From Streptomyces chattanoogensis (GTDB lineage Bacteria > Actinomycetota > Actinomycetes > Streptomycetales > Streptomycetaceae): 64,000 nucleotides of DNA. The position numbers were made by a program, and so were the translations under genes. Every line of letters starts with the position of its first letter. The stretch's first letter is position 1. Below the pieces are notes generated by a model that was given only the letters and a program-made list of their open reading frames with translations, was not told where the DNA came from and searched no databases. Of this stretch, positions 7,746 to 16,089 are shown in pieces. Location of the stretch: NCBI RefSeq assembly GCF_001294335.1, contig NZ_LGKG01000001.1, positions 496,001 through 560,000 on the forward strand. Reading direction: 5' to 3'.

Positions 7746-7765
7746 TTACTAGGACGTCCTAGTAA
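7746..7765. promoter_or_regulatory. Perfect 20-bp palindrome immediately before icmA
   Basis: TTACTAGGACGTCCTAGTAA is an exact 20-bp palindrome ending 10 bp before the icmA start codon. Its position across the transcription or translation start region suggests a TetR-type repressor site for acyl-CoA metabolism. No such regulator is adjacent, so the cognate protein is probably encoded elsewhere. Confidence 0.7.
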
Positions 7766-7775
7766 ATTCGAAGGT

Positions 7776-9476
7776 ATGGACGCTGACGCGATCGAAGAGG
7801 GCCGCCGCCGCTGGCAGGCCCGGTACGACTCCGCCCGGAAGCGGGATGCGGACTTCAGCACGCTCTCCGGTGATCCGGTCGAGCCGGTGTACGGCCCCCG
7901 GCCCGGTGACAGCGTCGAGGGATTCGAGCGGATCGGCTGGCCGGGGGAGTACCCCTTCACCCGCGGTCTGTATCCGACCGGTTACCGAGGGCGTACGTGG
8001 ACCATCCGCCAGTTCGCCGGCTTCGGCAACGCCGAGCAGACCAACGAGCGCTACAAGATGATCCTCAAGGCGGGCGGGGGCGGCCTGTCCGTCGCCTTCG
8101 ACATGCCGACGCTGATGGGGCGGGACTCCGACGACCCGCGCTCGCTGGGTGAGGTCGGCCACTGCGGCGTCGCCATCGACTCCGCCGCCGACATGGAGGT
8201 CCTGTTCAAGGACATCCCGCTGGGCGAGGTCACGACGTCCATGACGATCTCCGGACCGGCCGTCCCCGTCTTCTGCATGTATCTGGTGGCGGCGGAGCGG
8301 CAGGGCGTGGACCCGTCGGTCCTCAACGGCACGCTCCAGACGGACATCTTCAAGGAGTACATCGCGCAGAAGGAGTGGCTCTTCCAGCCCGAGCCGCATC
8401 TGCGCCTCATCGGCGACCTGATGGAGCACTGCGCCCACGGCATCCCGGCGTACAAACCGCTCTCGGTCTCCGGCTACCACATCCGTGAGGCGGGCGCGAC
8501 GGCCGCGCAGGAGCTGGCGTACACCCTCGCCGACGGCTTCGGCTACGTGGAACTGGGCCTGAGCCGTGGGCTGGACGTCAACACCTTCGCCCCCGGTCTC
8601 TCCTTCTTCTTCGACGCCCATGTCGACTTCTTCGAGGAGATCGCCAAGTTCCGGGCGGCACGCCGCATCTGGGCCCGCTGGATGCGCGATGTCTACGGCG
8701 CGACCAGCGAGAAGGCCCAGTGGCTGCGGTTCCACACACAGACCGCCGGCGTCTCGCTGACCGCTCAGCAGCCGTACAACAACGTGGTGCGGACGGCGGT
8801 GGAGGCGCTGGCGGCGGTGCTGGGCGGGACGAACTCGCTGCACACCAATGCCCTGGACGAGACCCTGGCGCTGCCCAGCGAGCAGGCCGCGGAGATCGCG
8901 CTGCGCACCCAGCAGGTGCTGATGGAGGAGACCGGGGTCGGCAATGTCGCGGATCCGCTGGGCGGTTCGTGGTACGTCGAGCAGCTGACGGACCGGATCG
9001 AGGCGGACGCGGAGAAGATCTTCGACCAGATCAGGGAGCGCGGGGCGCGCGCGGTGCCGAACGGTCAGCACTCCATCGGCCCCCTCACCTCCGGCATTCT
9101 GCGGGGCATCGAGGACGGCTGGTTCACCGGCGAGATCGCCGAATCCGCCTTCCGGTACCAGCAGTCCCTGGAGAAGGGCGACAAGCGGGTCGTCGGCGTC
9201 AACTGCCACGAGGGCTCGGTCACCGGGGACCTGGAGATCCTGCGGGTCAGCCATGAGGTCGAGCGCGAGCAGGTGCGGGTCCTGGCGGACCGCAAGGCGG
9301 CGCGGGACGACGCGCGGGTGCGGGTGGCACTGGACGGCATGCTGGCCGCCGCCCGCAACGGCGGCAACATGATCGGGCCGATGCTGGACGCGGTCCGCGC
9401 GGAGGCGACGCTCGGCGAGATCTGCGGGGTGCTGCGCGACGAGTGGGGTGTGTACACCGAGCCGGCCGGTTTCTGA
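7776..9476 (+). CDS. icmA: Isobutyryl-CoA mutase large subunit (IcmA)
   Basis: 566 residues from ATG 7776, the same length as characterised IcmA. It is a coenzyme B12-dependent acyl-CoA mutase that interconverts isobutyryl-CoA and n-butyryl-CoA, linking valine breakdown to fatty acid and polyketide precursors. Two positions separate it from methylmalonyl-CoA mutase: phenylalanine 80 (in WTIRQFAGF) replaces the substrate-binding tyrosine, and glutamine 198 (in KEYIAQKEW) replaces the carboxylate-binding arginine. The B12-binding domain is absent, as expected, because it lies on the separate small subunit IcmB, which is not in this window. A 20-bp palindrome just upstream points to repression by an acyl-CoA-responsive factor. 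It meets the next gene tail to tail with 3 bp between stops. Confidence 0.93.
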   Translation: MDADAIEEGRRRWQARYDSARKRDADFSTLSGDPVEPVYGPRPGDSVEGFERIGWPGEYPFTRGLYPTGYRGRTWTIRQFAGFGNAEQTNERYKMILKAGGGGLSVAFDMPTLMGRDSDDPRSLGEVGHCGVAIDSAADMEVLFKDIPLGEVTTSMTISGPAVPVFCMYLVAAERQGVDPSVLNGTLQTDIFKEYIAQKEWLFQPEPHLRLIGDLMEHCAHGIPAYKPLSVSGYHIREAGATAAQELAYTLADGFGYVELGLSRGLDVNTFAPGLSFFFDAHVDFFEEIAKFRAARRIWARWMRDVYGATSEKAQWLRFHTQTAGVSLTAQQPYNNVVRTAVEALAAVLGGTNSLHTNALDETLALPSEQAAEIALRTQQVLMEETGVGNVADPLGGSWYVEQLTDRIEADAEKIFDQIRERGARAVPNGQHSIGPLTSGILRGIEDGWFTGEIAESAFRYQQSLEKGDKRVVGVNCHEGSVTGDLEILRVSHEVEREQVRVLADRKAARDDARVRVALDGMLAAARNGGNMIGPMLDAVRAEATLGEICGVLRDEWGVYTEPAGF

Positions 9477-9479
9477 GCG

Positions 9480-10883
9480 TTACGGCGCCCCGGCCGGCAT
9501 CCGCAGCCGGAAGAGGGCGCCGCCCCCCGCCGCCCGTTCCGCGGTGAGTTCGGCTCCGTGGGCGCGGGCGATCTGGCGGGCCATGGCCAGGCCGAGGCCG
9601 GAGCCGGGCAGCGCGCGGGCTGCTTCGGCGCGGTAGAAGCGGTCGAAGACATGGGGCAGGTCGGCGGGGGCGATGCCGGGGCCGTGGTCGCGCACGGTGA
9701 GGTGCAACTCCCCTGATTTGACGGTGAGTTCGGCGTCCACCGGGCCGCCCGGCGGTGAGAACTTGGCGGCGTTGTCGAGGAGGTTGGACAGCAGCCGGGC
9801 CAGTCGGGCCGGTACGCCGGGCAGGGTGACGTCGGTCGCGGCCGGGTCGATGCCGAGGGTGAAGGTGATCTCCGGCCAGTGCTCGCGGGCCGCGCCGACC
9901 GCGTGGTCCAGGAGGGCGGCCGGACGGACCTGTTCCACCAGGGGCTGCGGTTCCTCGTCGCGGGCCAGCTCGATCAGGTCGTTGACGAGGGTGGTGACCT
10001 CGCGCAGCTGGCGGCCGAGGGCGGCGGTGGCGCGGTCGCGCTGGGCGTCGGTCAGGCGGTCGGCGCGGGCGAGGAGTTCGGCGTTGGTGCGGAGTGCGGT
10101 GAGCGGTGTGCGCAGTTCGTGGGAGGCGTCGGCGACGAGGCGGCGCTGGGCGGTGACGGACTGCTCCAGTTCGCCGAGCATGATGTTGAAGCTGGCGGCG
10201 AGGCGGGTGACCTCGTCCTCGCGGGCCGGCGGTCCGGCGGGCAGCTCGATGCGGTGCCGGGCGTCGCGGGTGGCGGCGATGCGTTCGGCGGTGGCGGTGA
10301 GCCGGGCGACCGGCGCCAGGCCGGTGCGCGAGACCCAGTAGCCGAGCGCGGCGGCCAGCAGGACACCGCCGGCGCCGACCGTCAGCAGTGCCCCGGCGGC
10401 CTGCTGTACGCCGCGGTCCACGGTGTCGGAGCGCAGCGCGACCTGGAGCGCCAGGCCCTTGCCGGGGTGATGGGTGGTGTAGACGCGGACCGGGTGGCCG
10501 GCGACCGTGAAGGTGCTGTAGTACGCCGCATGGCGGCCGGACGCGACCGCGCGGGTGGCGTCGGTGACGGGGAGGGCGTAGGGGCGGCGCGGATCCTCAG
10601 CCGGGCTGGCGGGGACGATCTGGATGCACGGCGAGGCCGGGTAGCGGCAGGTCGTTTCGCCCGCCGTCGGCCCCCAGCCACGGGTCTGCTGGGAGAACTG
10701 GGTCGCCGACTGGGCCAGATTCAGGTTCAGCTGGCGGGACATCTGGTCGCGGGTGATGACGAAGGCCGCCGCGCAGACACCGAGCGCCACCAGCGCCACC
10801 GCCGCGGAGGCGGCCAGCGCCAGCCGGGTGCGCAGCGGGCGGTGGCGCACCCAGTGCCCGCCGAGCCCGCGCCGGCCGGTCAT
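9480..10883 (-). CDS. Sensor histidine kinase of OmpR-type pair
   Basis: 467 residues from ATG 10881-10883, overlapping the response regulator stop as ATGA. Membrane segments at about residues 20-43 and 163-184 flank an extracellular domain of about 120 residues with two cysteines (79 and 86), possibly disulphide-linked. Then come HAMP, the dimerisation helix DASHELRTPL with phosphorylated histidine 255, the N box NLLDNAAKF and glycine boxes DHGPGIAP and GSGLGLAMA. It autophosphorylates and passes phosphate to the neighbouring regulator. The pair is divergent from a MurG-like/sugar dehydratase pair, so envelope glycan control is possible; this is inference. Confidence 0.92.
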   Translation of the reverse strand: MTGRRGLGGHWVRHRPLRTRLALAASAAVALVALGVCAAAFVITRDQMSRQLNLNLAQSATQFSQQTRGWGPTAGETTCRYPASPCIQIVPASPAEDPRRPYALPVTDATRAVASGRHAAYYSTFTVAGHPVRVYTTHHPGKGLALQVALRSDTVDRGVQQAAGALLTVGAGGVLLAAALGYWVSRTGLAPVARLTATAERIAATRDARHRIELPAGPPAREDEVTRLAASFNIMLGELEQSVTAQRRLVADASHELRTPLTALRTNAELLARADRLTDAQRDRATAALGRQLREVTTLVNDLIELARDEEPQPLVEQVRPAALLDHAVGAAREHWPEITFTLGIDPAATDVTLPGVPARLARLLSNLLDNAAKFSPPGGPVDAELTVKSGELHLTVRDHGPGIAPADLPHVFDRFYRAEAARALPGSGLGLAMARQIARAHGAELTAERAAGGGALFRLRMPAGAP

Positions 10884-11632
10884 GCCTCCTCCGGGCGGCC
10901 GAGCCGGTAGCCGACCCCGTGCACGGTCTGGACGATACGGGGCTCGCCGCCCGCCTCCAGCTTGCGGCGGAGGTAACCGACGTATACGGCGAGGGAGTTG
11001 GAGTCCGGCCCGAAGTCGCGGCCCCAGACCCGCTCCAGGATCACCTCGCGCGGCATGACCTGTCCCGGGTGCAGCAGGAGCAGTTCCAGCAGCGCCCACT
11101 CCGTACGGCTGAATTCGAGCGGGCGGCCGCCCCGGTGGCCGCTGCGGGTGCGCGGGTCGACCACCAGGTCGCCGAAGGCCAGGGTGCCGTCGTCGGCGGC
11201 GGGGGCGGCGGCCCGGCGGAGCAGGGCCCGCAGCCGGGCCAGGAGTTCGTCCAGCGCGAAGGGCTTGACCAGGTAGTCGTCGGCCCCGGCGTCCAGGCCG
11301 TCGACCCGTTCGCTGACCGAGTCCAGCGCGGTCAGGACGAGGATGGGGGTCCGGTCGTCCAGGGCGCGCAGGCGGCGGCAGACCGCCAGCCCGTCCAGGA
11401 CCGGCATCATCACATCCAGCACGAGGGCGTCCGGCTGCCAGGCGGCGACCTCGGAGAGCGCCGCCAGACCGTCGGCGGCGCCGCGCACCGTATAGCCCTC
11501 GACGGTGAGCCCGTCCTCGACGGCGGCGCGTACCTCCGGTTCGTCGTCGACGACGAGGATCCTGGGGGCCGGGCCCTTTCCGGGCGCTGACGGTGCGGAC
11601 TCGGGCGGCATGGACTGGGGCGGCATGTACAT
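10880..11632 (-). CDS. OmpR family response regulator
   Basis: 250 residues if the first ATG (11632) is used; methionines at residues 3 and 8 are alternatives, since the first 20 residues are not conserved. The receiver domain runs from about residue 24, with acidic pair DD29-30, phosphoacceptor aspartate 73 in LVLDVMMP and the lysine of YLVKPF. A winged-helix output domain follows (LEFSRTEWALLELLLLHPGQ, then a C-terminal VQTVHGVGYRLG). It is the first gene of the two-gene signalling operon and starts 57 bp from the divergent MurG-like gene, so direct control of that gene is plausible. Confidence 0.92.
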   Translation of the reverse strand: MYMPPQSMPPESAPSAPGKGPAPRILVVDDEPEVRAAVEDGLTVEGYTVRGAADGLAALSEVAAWQPDALVLDVMMPVLDGLAVCRRLRALDDRTPILVLTALDSVSERVDGLDAGADDYLVKPFALDELLARLRALLRRAAAPAADDGTLAFGDLVVDPRTRSGHRGGRPLEFSRTEWALLELLLLHPGQVMPREVILERVWGRDFGPDSNSLAVYVGYLRRKLEAGGEPRIVQTVHGVGYRLGRPEEA

Positions 11633-11689
11633 AGGCTGCCAAACGCCTCTCTTAGAAGCCTCTTAGGGCGCTTCGGGAGCGTGGCGGCC

Positions 11690-12826
11690 ATGCGCACACC
11701 ACTCTCCGTCGTGATCGGTGCGGGCGGCACCGGCGGCCATATCTATCCGGGCCTCGCCCTTGCCGACGCGCTCCGCCGGGCGGTGCCCGATGCGGTCATC
11801 TCCTTCGTCGGTACGACCAGGGGCCTGGAGACCGAGCTGATACCGGCCGCGGGCTACCGGCTGCACACCGTCGACATGATCCCCTTCGACCCGTCGCTCG
11901 GTGCCCGACGCTATCTGCTGCCCGCCGCACTGCTGCGCTCGGGCGCCCAGTGCCGGGCCCTGCTCAAGAAGCAGCGCGCCCAGGTAGCTGTCGGCATGGG
12001 CGGCTATCCGAGCGCGCCGGTGATCGTCGGGGCGCGGATGGCCGGGCTGCCGAGCCTGATCCACGAGTCCAACGCGGTGCCCGGCCGGGCCAATCGGTTC
12101 GCGGCCCGGCTCACCCCGAACATCGCGGTCGCCTTCGACACCGGCCATCTGCCCGGCGCCGTCACCACCGGGATGCCGATCGCCGCGGCCCTCGCCGGGC
12201 TCGACCGCCCGTCGCTGCGCGCCGAGGCCCGCCGTGCCCTGCGCGTCCCCGACGGCGCCCGGCTCGTCCTGTTCAACGGCGGCAGCCTGGGCGCGGCCCG
12301 GCTCACCGAGGCCGCGATCGGGCTCTCGCACCGCTGGGCCGGCCGCGACGACGTCCATCTGCTGGTCAAGACGGGCCCGGCCGCGCTGGCGGACACCGAG
12401 CGCCGGCTCGCGCCGAACGCCCGCGCCGTCCGCTATCTCGACCGGATGGACCTGGCGTACGCCGCCGCCGACCTGGTCGTCTGCCGGGCCGGTTCGGCGA
12501 CCGTCGCGGAGCTGGCCAGCGTCGGCGTGCCCGCCGTCCTCGTCCCGTACCCGCACGCCCCCGGCGACCACCAGACCCACAACGCCCGGGTCCTCACGGA
12601 CGCGGGCGCGGGCCTCCTCCTGCCCGACGGCGAGACCACCGCCGACCGGCTCGCCGCGCTCGTGGAGCCGCTGCTCGCCGACCCGGCCCGCCTGGCGGCC
12701 ATGAGCGGCGCCGCCGATCCCGGGCCGCACGCCCACGCCGCCGACCTGCTCGCCGAACGGGCGCTCCGGCTCGCCTCGCACCCCACCTCGTCCCACACCC
12801 CGTACACCAAGGAGTACGCAGCATGA
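11690..12826 (+). CDS. MurG-like GT28 glycosyltransferase (paralogue)
   Basis: 378 residues from ATG 11690, chosen over GTG 11681 because GGGAG at 11675-11679 is 10 nt away from ATG and too close to the GTG. It has the MurG hallmarks: N-terminal GAGGTGGHIYPGLALADAL, GMGGYPSAPVIVGA, HESNAVPGRANR (MurG has HEQN), and the C-terminal nucleotide-sugar site CRAGSATVAELASVGVPAVL with HAPGDHQTHNA. MurG adds GlcNAc to lipid I at the membrane face. This gene lies outside the division and cell wall cluster and is coupled (ATGA) to a LegB-like sugar dehydratase, so it more likely adds a modified sugar to another lipid-linked acceptor. Confidence 0.85.
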   Translation: MRTPLSVVIGAGGTGGHIYPGLALADALRRAVPDAVISFVGTTRGLETELIPAAGYRLHTVDMIPFDPSLGARRYLLPAALLRSGAQCRALLKKQRAQVAVGMGGYPSAPVIVGARMAGLPSLIHESNAVPGRANRFAARLTPNIAVAFDTGHLPGAVTTGMPIAAALAGLDRPSLRAEARRALRVPDGARLVLFNGGSLGAARLTEAAIGLSHRWAGRDDVHLLVKTGPAALADTERRLAPNARAVRYLDRMDLAYAAADLVVCRAGSATVAELASVGVPAVLVPYPHAPGDHQTHNARVLTDAGAGLLLPDGETTADRLAALVEPLLADPARLAAMSGAADPGPHAHAADLLAERALRLASHPTSSHTPYTKEYAA

Positions 12827-13803
12827 ACTGGCAGAACCGCACCGTCCTCGTCACCGGGGCCGAAGGCTTCATCGGCTCCACGCTCGTCGACCTCCTCGTC
12901 GAGCGCGGAGCGCGGGTGCGCGCCCTGGTCCACTACAAGCCGTACGCGGAGAAGGGCCACCTCGCCCACCGGATGGGCGACGTCGAGATGATCGCGGGCG
13001 ATGTCCGGGATGCCGGGCGGGTCAGCGACGCGGTCGCCGGCTGCGACACCGTCTTCCACCTCGCCGCCCTGATCGGCATTCCGTACAGCTACGACTCGCC
13101 CGGCGCCTACGTCCAGACGAATGTCGTCGGTACCGAGAACATCGCGGAGGCCTGCCGCCGGCACGCTGTCCGCCGGCTCGTGCACACCTCGACCAGTGAG
13201 GTCTACGGGACCGCGCTGACCGCCCCGATCAGCGAGGATCACCCGCTCCAGCCCCAGTCGCCGTACTCCGCCTCGAAGATCGGTGCCGACATGATGGCGC
13301 TGTCCCACTGGCACGCCTTCGAGCTGCCCGTGACGGTGGTACGGCCCTTCAACACCTACGGTCCCCGGCAGTCCGCGCGCGCCGTGATCCCGACGATCCT
13401 GGCCCAACTGCACTCCGGCGCCCGTCAGATCAAACTGGGCTCGCTCACCCCCACCCGGGACTTCACCTATGTGACCGACACCGCGGCCGGGTTCCTGGCG
13501 ATGGCGGACTGCGACCGGGCGCTGGGCCAGGTGGTCAATCTCGGCACCGGCCGGGAGATCGCCATCGGCGCGCTGGCCGAGGCACTGATAGCCGCCTCGG
13601 GACGGGACGCGGAGGTCGTGGTGGACCCGGCGCGGCTGCGGCCCTCGGGCAGCGAGGTCGAGCGGCTGCTGTCGGACAACTCCCGGGCGCGGGAGTGGGC
13701 CTCGTGGGAGCCGCAGGTGTCGCTGGAGGAGGGGCTGAAGCGGACGTCGGCGTGGGTGGCCGAGAATCTGCGGCTGTTTTCGGCCGACCGCTATCAGGTC
13801 TGA
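12823..13803 (+). CDS. NAD-dependent nucleotide-sugar 4,6-dehydratase/epimerase, LegB-like
   Basis: 326 residues from ATG 12823. Extended short-chain dehydrogenase fold: NAD motif GAEGFIGS at residues 12-19, STSEVYG, the catalytic YSASK, and VVRPFNTYGPRQSARAVIPT, followed by KLGSLTPTRDFTYVTDT. The last two segments closely resemble LegB-type UDP-N-acetylglucosamine 4,6-dehydratases, which start legionaminic or bacillosamine-type sugar synthesis. No aminotransferase or acetyltransferase is adjacent, so either the rest of the pathway is elsewhere or the enzyme acts alone. It is translationally coupled to the MurG-like transferase, which suggests its product is that enzyme's donor. Confidence 0.87.
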   Translation: MNWQNRTVLVTGAEGFIGSTLVDLLVERGARVRALVHYKPYAEKGHLAHRMGDVEMIAGDVRDAGRVSDAVAGCDTVFHLAALIGIPYSYDSPGAYVQTNVVGTENIAEACRRHAVRRLVHTSTSEVYGTALTAPISEDHPLQPQSPYSASKIGADMMALSHWHAFELPVTVVRPFNTYGPRQSARAVIPTILAQLHSGARQIKLGSLTPTRDFTYVTDTAAGFLAMADCDRALGQVVNLGTGREIAIGALAEALIAASGRDAEVVVDPARLRPSGSEVERLLSDNSRAREWASWEPQVSLEEGLKRTSAWVAENLRLFSADRYQV

Positions 13804-13840
13804 GCCGGGGATCACGACCGGGCCGGGGCCTGGGGCCCCG

Positions 13841-14488
13841 TCAGCCCAGCCCGACCAGTCCGGTCAGCAGCAGCGTCGAGAAGGAGTGCGCCCAGGCCGG
13901 GTCCACCGGCTCGGAGCTGACGAGGGTGCGGTGGACGATCGCGCCGGCGATGACGTCGAAGATCAGGCCGACGGCCTGCGTGGCGGCCAGCGCACCCTCG
14001 GCGCCGGGGCTGTCGGGCGGCAGTTCGCCGCGCTGCTGGGCGCGTTCCCGGCCGAGTACGACCAGTCGCTTCTGGCGGTCGACGATCGCCGAGCGGATCC
14101 GTTCGCGCAGCGCGTTGTCGGTGGTGGACTCGGCGACCACGGCCATCAGCGCCGTCTTGGTCTCGGGCCGGGCGAGCAGCGCCCCGAACTGGAGGACCAC
14201 ACCCTCGATATCGGATTTCAGACAACCCCGGTCGGGGAGTTCCAGCTCGTCGAAGAGGACCGCCACGGCGTCCACGACGAGCTCGTTCTTGTTGGCCCAG
14301 CGGCGGTAGAGCGTGGTCTTGGCGACGCCGGCGCGCGCCGCGACCTCCCCCATGGTGAGCTTCCCCCAGCCCAGGTCGACGAGCGCGGCGCGGGTCGCGT
14401 CGAGGATGGCGCGGTCGGCCTCGGCGCTGCGCGGGCGGCCGGTGCGGCCTTTCCGGGGGCTGGTGGAGTCGTGCATGCGGGCGACCAT
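13841..14488 (-). CDS. TetR family transcriptional regulator
   Basis: 215 residues from ATG 14486-14488 (ATG at 14474-14476 is an alternative). N-terminal helix-turn-helix at about residues 27-70 with LTMGEVAARAGVAKTTLYRR, preceded by an arginine-rich lead (KGRTGRPRSAEADRAILDAT). The C-terminal helical domain resembles TetR_C proteins that sense hydrophobic ligands. A 23-bp inverted repeat 92 bp upstream is a likely operator. The divergent gene is the thioredoxin-like protein at 14887. Confidence 0.9.
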   Translation of the reverse strand: MVARMHDSTSPRKGRTGRPRSAEADRAILDATRAALVDLGWGKLTMGEVAARAGVAKTTLYRRWANKNELVVDAVAVLFDELELPDRGCLKSDIEGVVLQFGALLARPETKTALMAVVAESTTDNALRERIRSAIVDRQKRLVVLGRERAQQRGELPPDSPGAEGALAATQAVGLIFDVIAGAIVHRTLVSSEPVDPAWAHSFSTLLLTGLVGLG

Positions 14489-14886
14489 ACCGGCCGGTAG
14501 CCGGACTGGCGGTGCGGTCCGTGAGGCAGATCACGTCGCGGCGGGCCGAGGCGGGGTGACGGACGGGGGCCGCGGCCAGTTACGCTACGGGTCGTAGCGT
14601 AAGAGCTCGCGGGGCAGGGACCCGGCGGGCTCCGGCGCGAGCGGCAACCACAGGCCGTGGGTGGGGACCCACGGCCGGACGAAGCGGTCCTCCTCGGGAC
14701 CACACGCCGGCCCTCCTCGGGCCGGCACGGGTGCCTACCCGGACGTACGCCGGCAATCCGGCGGGGCGTACGCGCGGCGGGGTGTCCGGCGGGGGCAGGT
14801 ACGACGGTGCCATCCCGCCGCAAATTCCGCAGCGGTATTTCCGCATCGCTTTTCGGAACAAGGCGCCCAGGGGGGAGGATGGACTC
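14489..14886. other. 398-bp intergenic region: operator plus structured leader
   Basis: No gene. It holds the 14580-14602 inverted repeat near the TetR gene, then three successive hairpins at 14653-14676, 14706-14726 and 14745-14771 leading to the thioredoxin-like gene, and finally its ribosome site GGGGGGAGG. Confidence 0.6.
14580..14602. promoter_or_regulatory. 23-bp inverted repeat, probable TetR operator
   Basis: Arms TTACGCTACG (14580-14589) and CGTAGCGTAA (14593-14602) are exact complements around GGT. Size and symmetry fit a TetR-family site; the TetR gene starts 92 bp to the left. Confidence 0.65.
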
Positions 14887-15855
14887 ATGCAGCCACGCAA
14901 CATGTCCATGAGTGGAGTCGTCGACCTCGCAGCGGTGAAGGCGGCCGGGGAAGCCAAGCAGAAGGCCGAGCAGGCGCGCGCCGAGGCGGCCCGCACCGGC
15001 CAGGCACCCGCGGGCGGCGCCCGCCTGGTGTTCGACGTCGATGAGGCGGGGTTCCAGCAGGACGTCCTGCAGCGCTCCACCGAGGTCCCGGTCGTCATCG
15101 ACTTCTGGGCCGAGTGGTGCGAGCCGTGCAAGCAGCTGGGTCCGCTGCTGGAGCGCCTCGCGACCGAGTACGCCGGCAAGTTCGTGCTGGCCAAGATCGA
15201 CGTCGACGCCAACCAGATGCTCTTCCAACAGTTCGGGGTGCAGGGCATTCCGGCCGTCTTCGCGGTCGTCGCCGGCCAGCCCATCCCGCTGTTCCAGGGC
15301 GCGGCCCCCGAGGCGCAGATCCGGCAGGTGCTGGACCAGCTGGTGCAGGCCGCCGAGCAGCAGTTCGGCATCGTGGGCGCGCCGGTCGACGCCCAGGCCG
15401 CGGGCGAGCAGGCGGCGGAGAAGCCGGCGCCCGCCGGTCCCTACGACGCGCTGCTGGAGGCGGCGAGCCAGGCGCTGGACTCCGGCGATCTGGGCGGCGC
15501 CGTCCAGGCGTACAAGAACGTCCTCGCCGACGACCCGGCCCACCCGGAGGCCAAGCTGGGGCTGTCCCAGGCCGAGCTGCTGCGGCGGGTGCAGGACCTG
15601 GACCCGCAGGCGGTGCGCAAGGAGGCCGCGGACAGCCCGGCGGATGTCGCGGCGCAGATCCGCGCCGCCGACCTCGATCTGGTCGGCGGGCATGTCGAGG
15701 ACGCCTTCGGGCGGCTGGTCGACACCGTGAAGCGGACCGCCGGTGACGACCGGGAGGCCGCGCGGGTGCGGCTGCTGGAGCTGTTCGAGGTCATCGGTGC
15801 GGAGGATCCGCGGGTGACCGCGGCGCGTACGGCCCTGGCCCGCGTGCTGTTCTGA
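14887..15855 (+). CDS. Thioredoxin-fold co-chaperone with TPR domain (YbbN/CnoX-like)
   Basis: 322 residues from ATG 14887, chosen because GGGGGGAGG lies 7 nt upstream. A lysine/alanine-rich lead of about 45 residues is followed by a thioredoxin domain (residues 46-155) with active site WCEPC (cysteines 78 and 81) and the cis-proline loop GIPAV. A tetratricopeptide region (about 190-320) follows, ending ARTALARVLF. E. coli YbbN/CnoX has the same domain order and holds oxidised clients for GroEL or DnaK. Unlike E. coli CnoX, both active-site cysteines are present, so redox activity is likely. It would act in the cytoplasm. Confidence 0.88.
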   Translation: MQPRNMSMSGVVDLAAVKAAGEAKQKAEQARAEAARTGQAPAGGARLVFDVDEAGFQQDVLQRSTEVPVVIDFWAEWCEPCKQLGPLLERLATEYAGKFVLAKIDVDANQMLFQQFGVQGIPAVFAVVAGQPIPLFQGAAPEAQIRQVLDQLVQAAEQQFGIVGAPVDAQAAGEQAAEKPAPAGPYDALLEAASQALDSGDLGGAVQAYKNVLADDPAHPEAKLGLSQAELLRRVQDLDPQAVRKEAADSPADVAAQIRAADLDLVGGHVEDAFGRLVDTVKRTAGDDREAARVRLLELFEVIGAEDPRVTAARTALARVLF

Positions 15856-15923
15856 CGCCCCCTCTTCCCCCGCCCCGCGGCTGACCTTCACAGATCCCGC
15901 GGGGTGTCTCGGCAAACGGAATG

Positions 15924-15961
15924 GCGCCTGCGTTTTACCAAATCTTGGTAATCGCAGGCGC
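15924..15961. promoter_or_regulatory. 38-nt long inverted repeat
   Basis: Outer arms GCGCCTGCG (15924-15932) and CGCAGGCGC (15953-15961) enclose inner arms TTACCAA (15935-15941) and TTGGTAA (15945-15951) around ATC. It is 69 bp after the thioredoxin-like stop and has no T-run. It could be that gene's terminator, an operator for the DUF6230 operon, or both. Confidence 0.6.
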
Positions 15962-15963
15962 TG

Positions 15964-15976
15964 TTACTTGGAGTAA
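15964..15976. promoter_or_regulatory. TTACT-TGG-AGTAA inverted repeat
   Basis: Exact 5-bp arms separated by 3 nt, only 2 bp after the larger repeat. Same end motif as its neighbours. Confidence 0.4.
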
Positions 15977-16089
15977 ATCCGGTGGGCCGTCTTGCGGCGT
16001 TGTGCCCGTAATTGACCGATGTCCCGTCGCGGCCGGGGCGACCGTGTGTGGCCGTTCGGTATCAGTGGGTCGCGGCTCGGTTATCGGTC

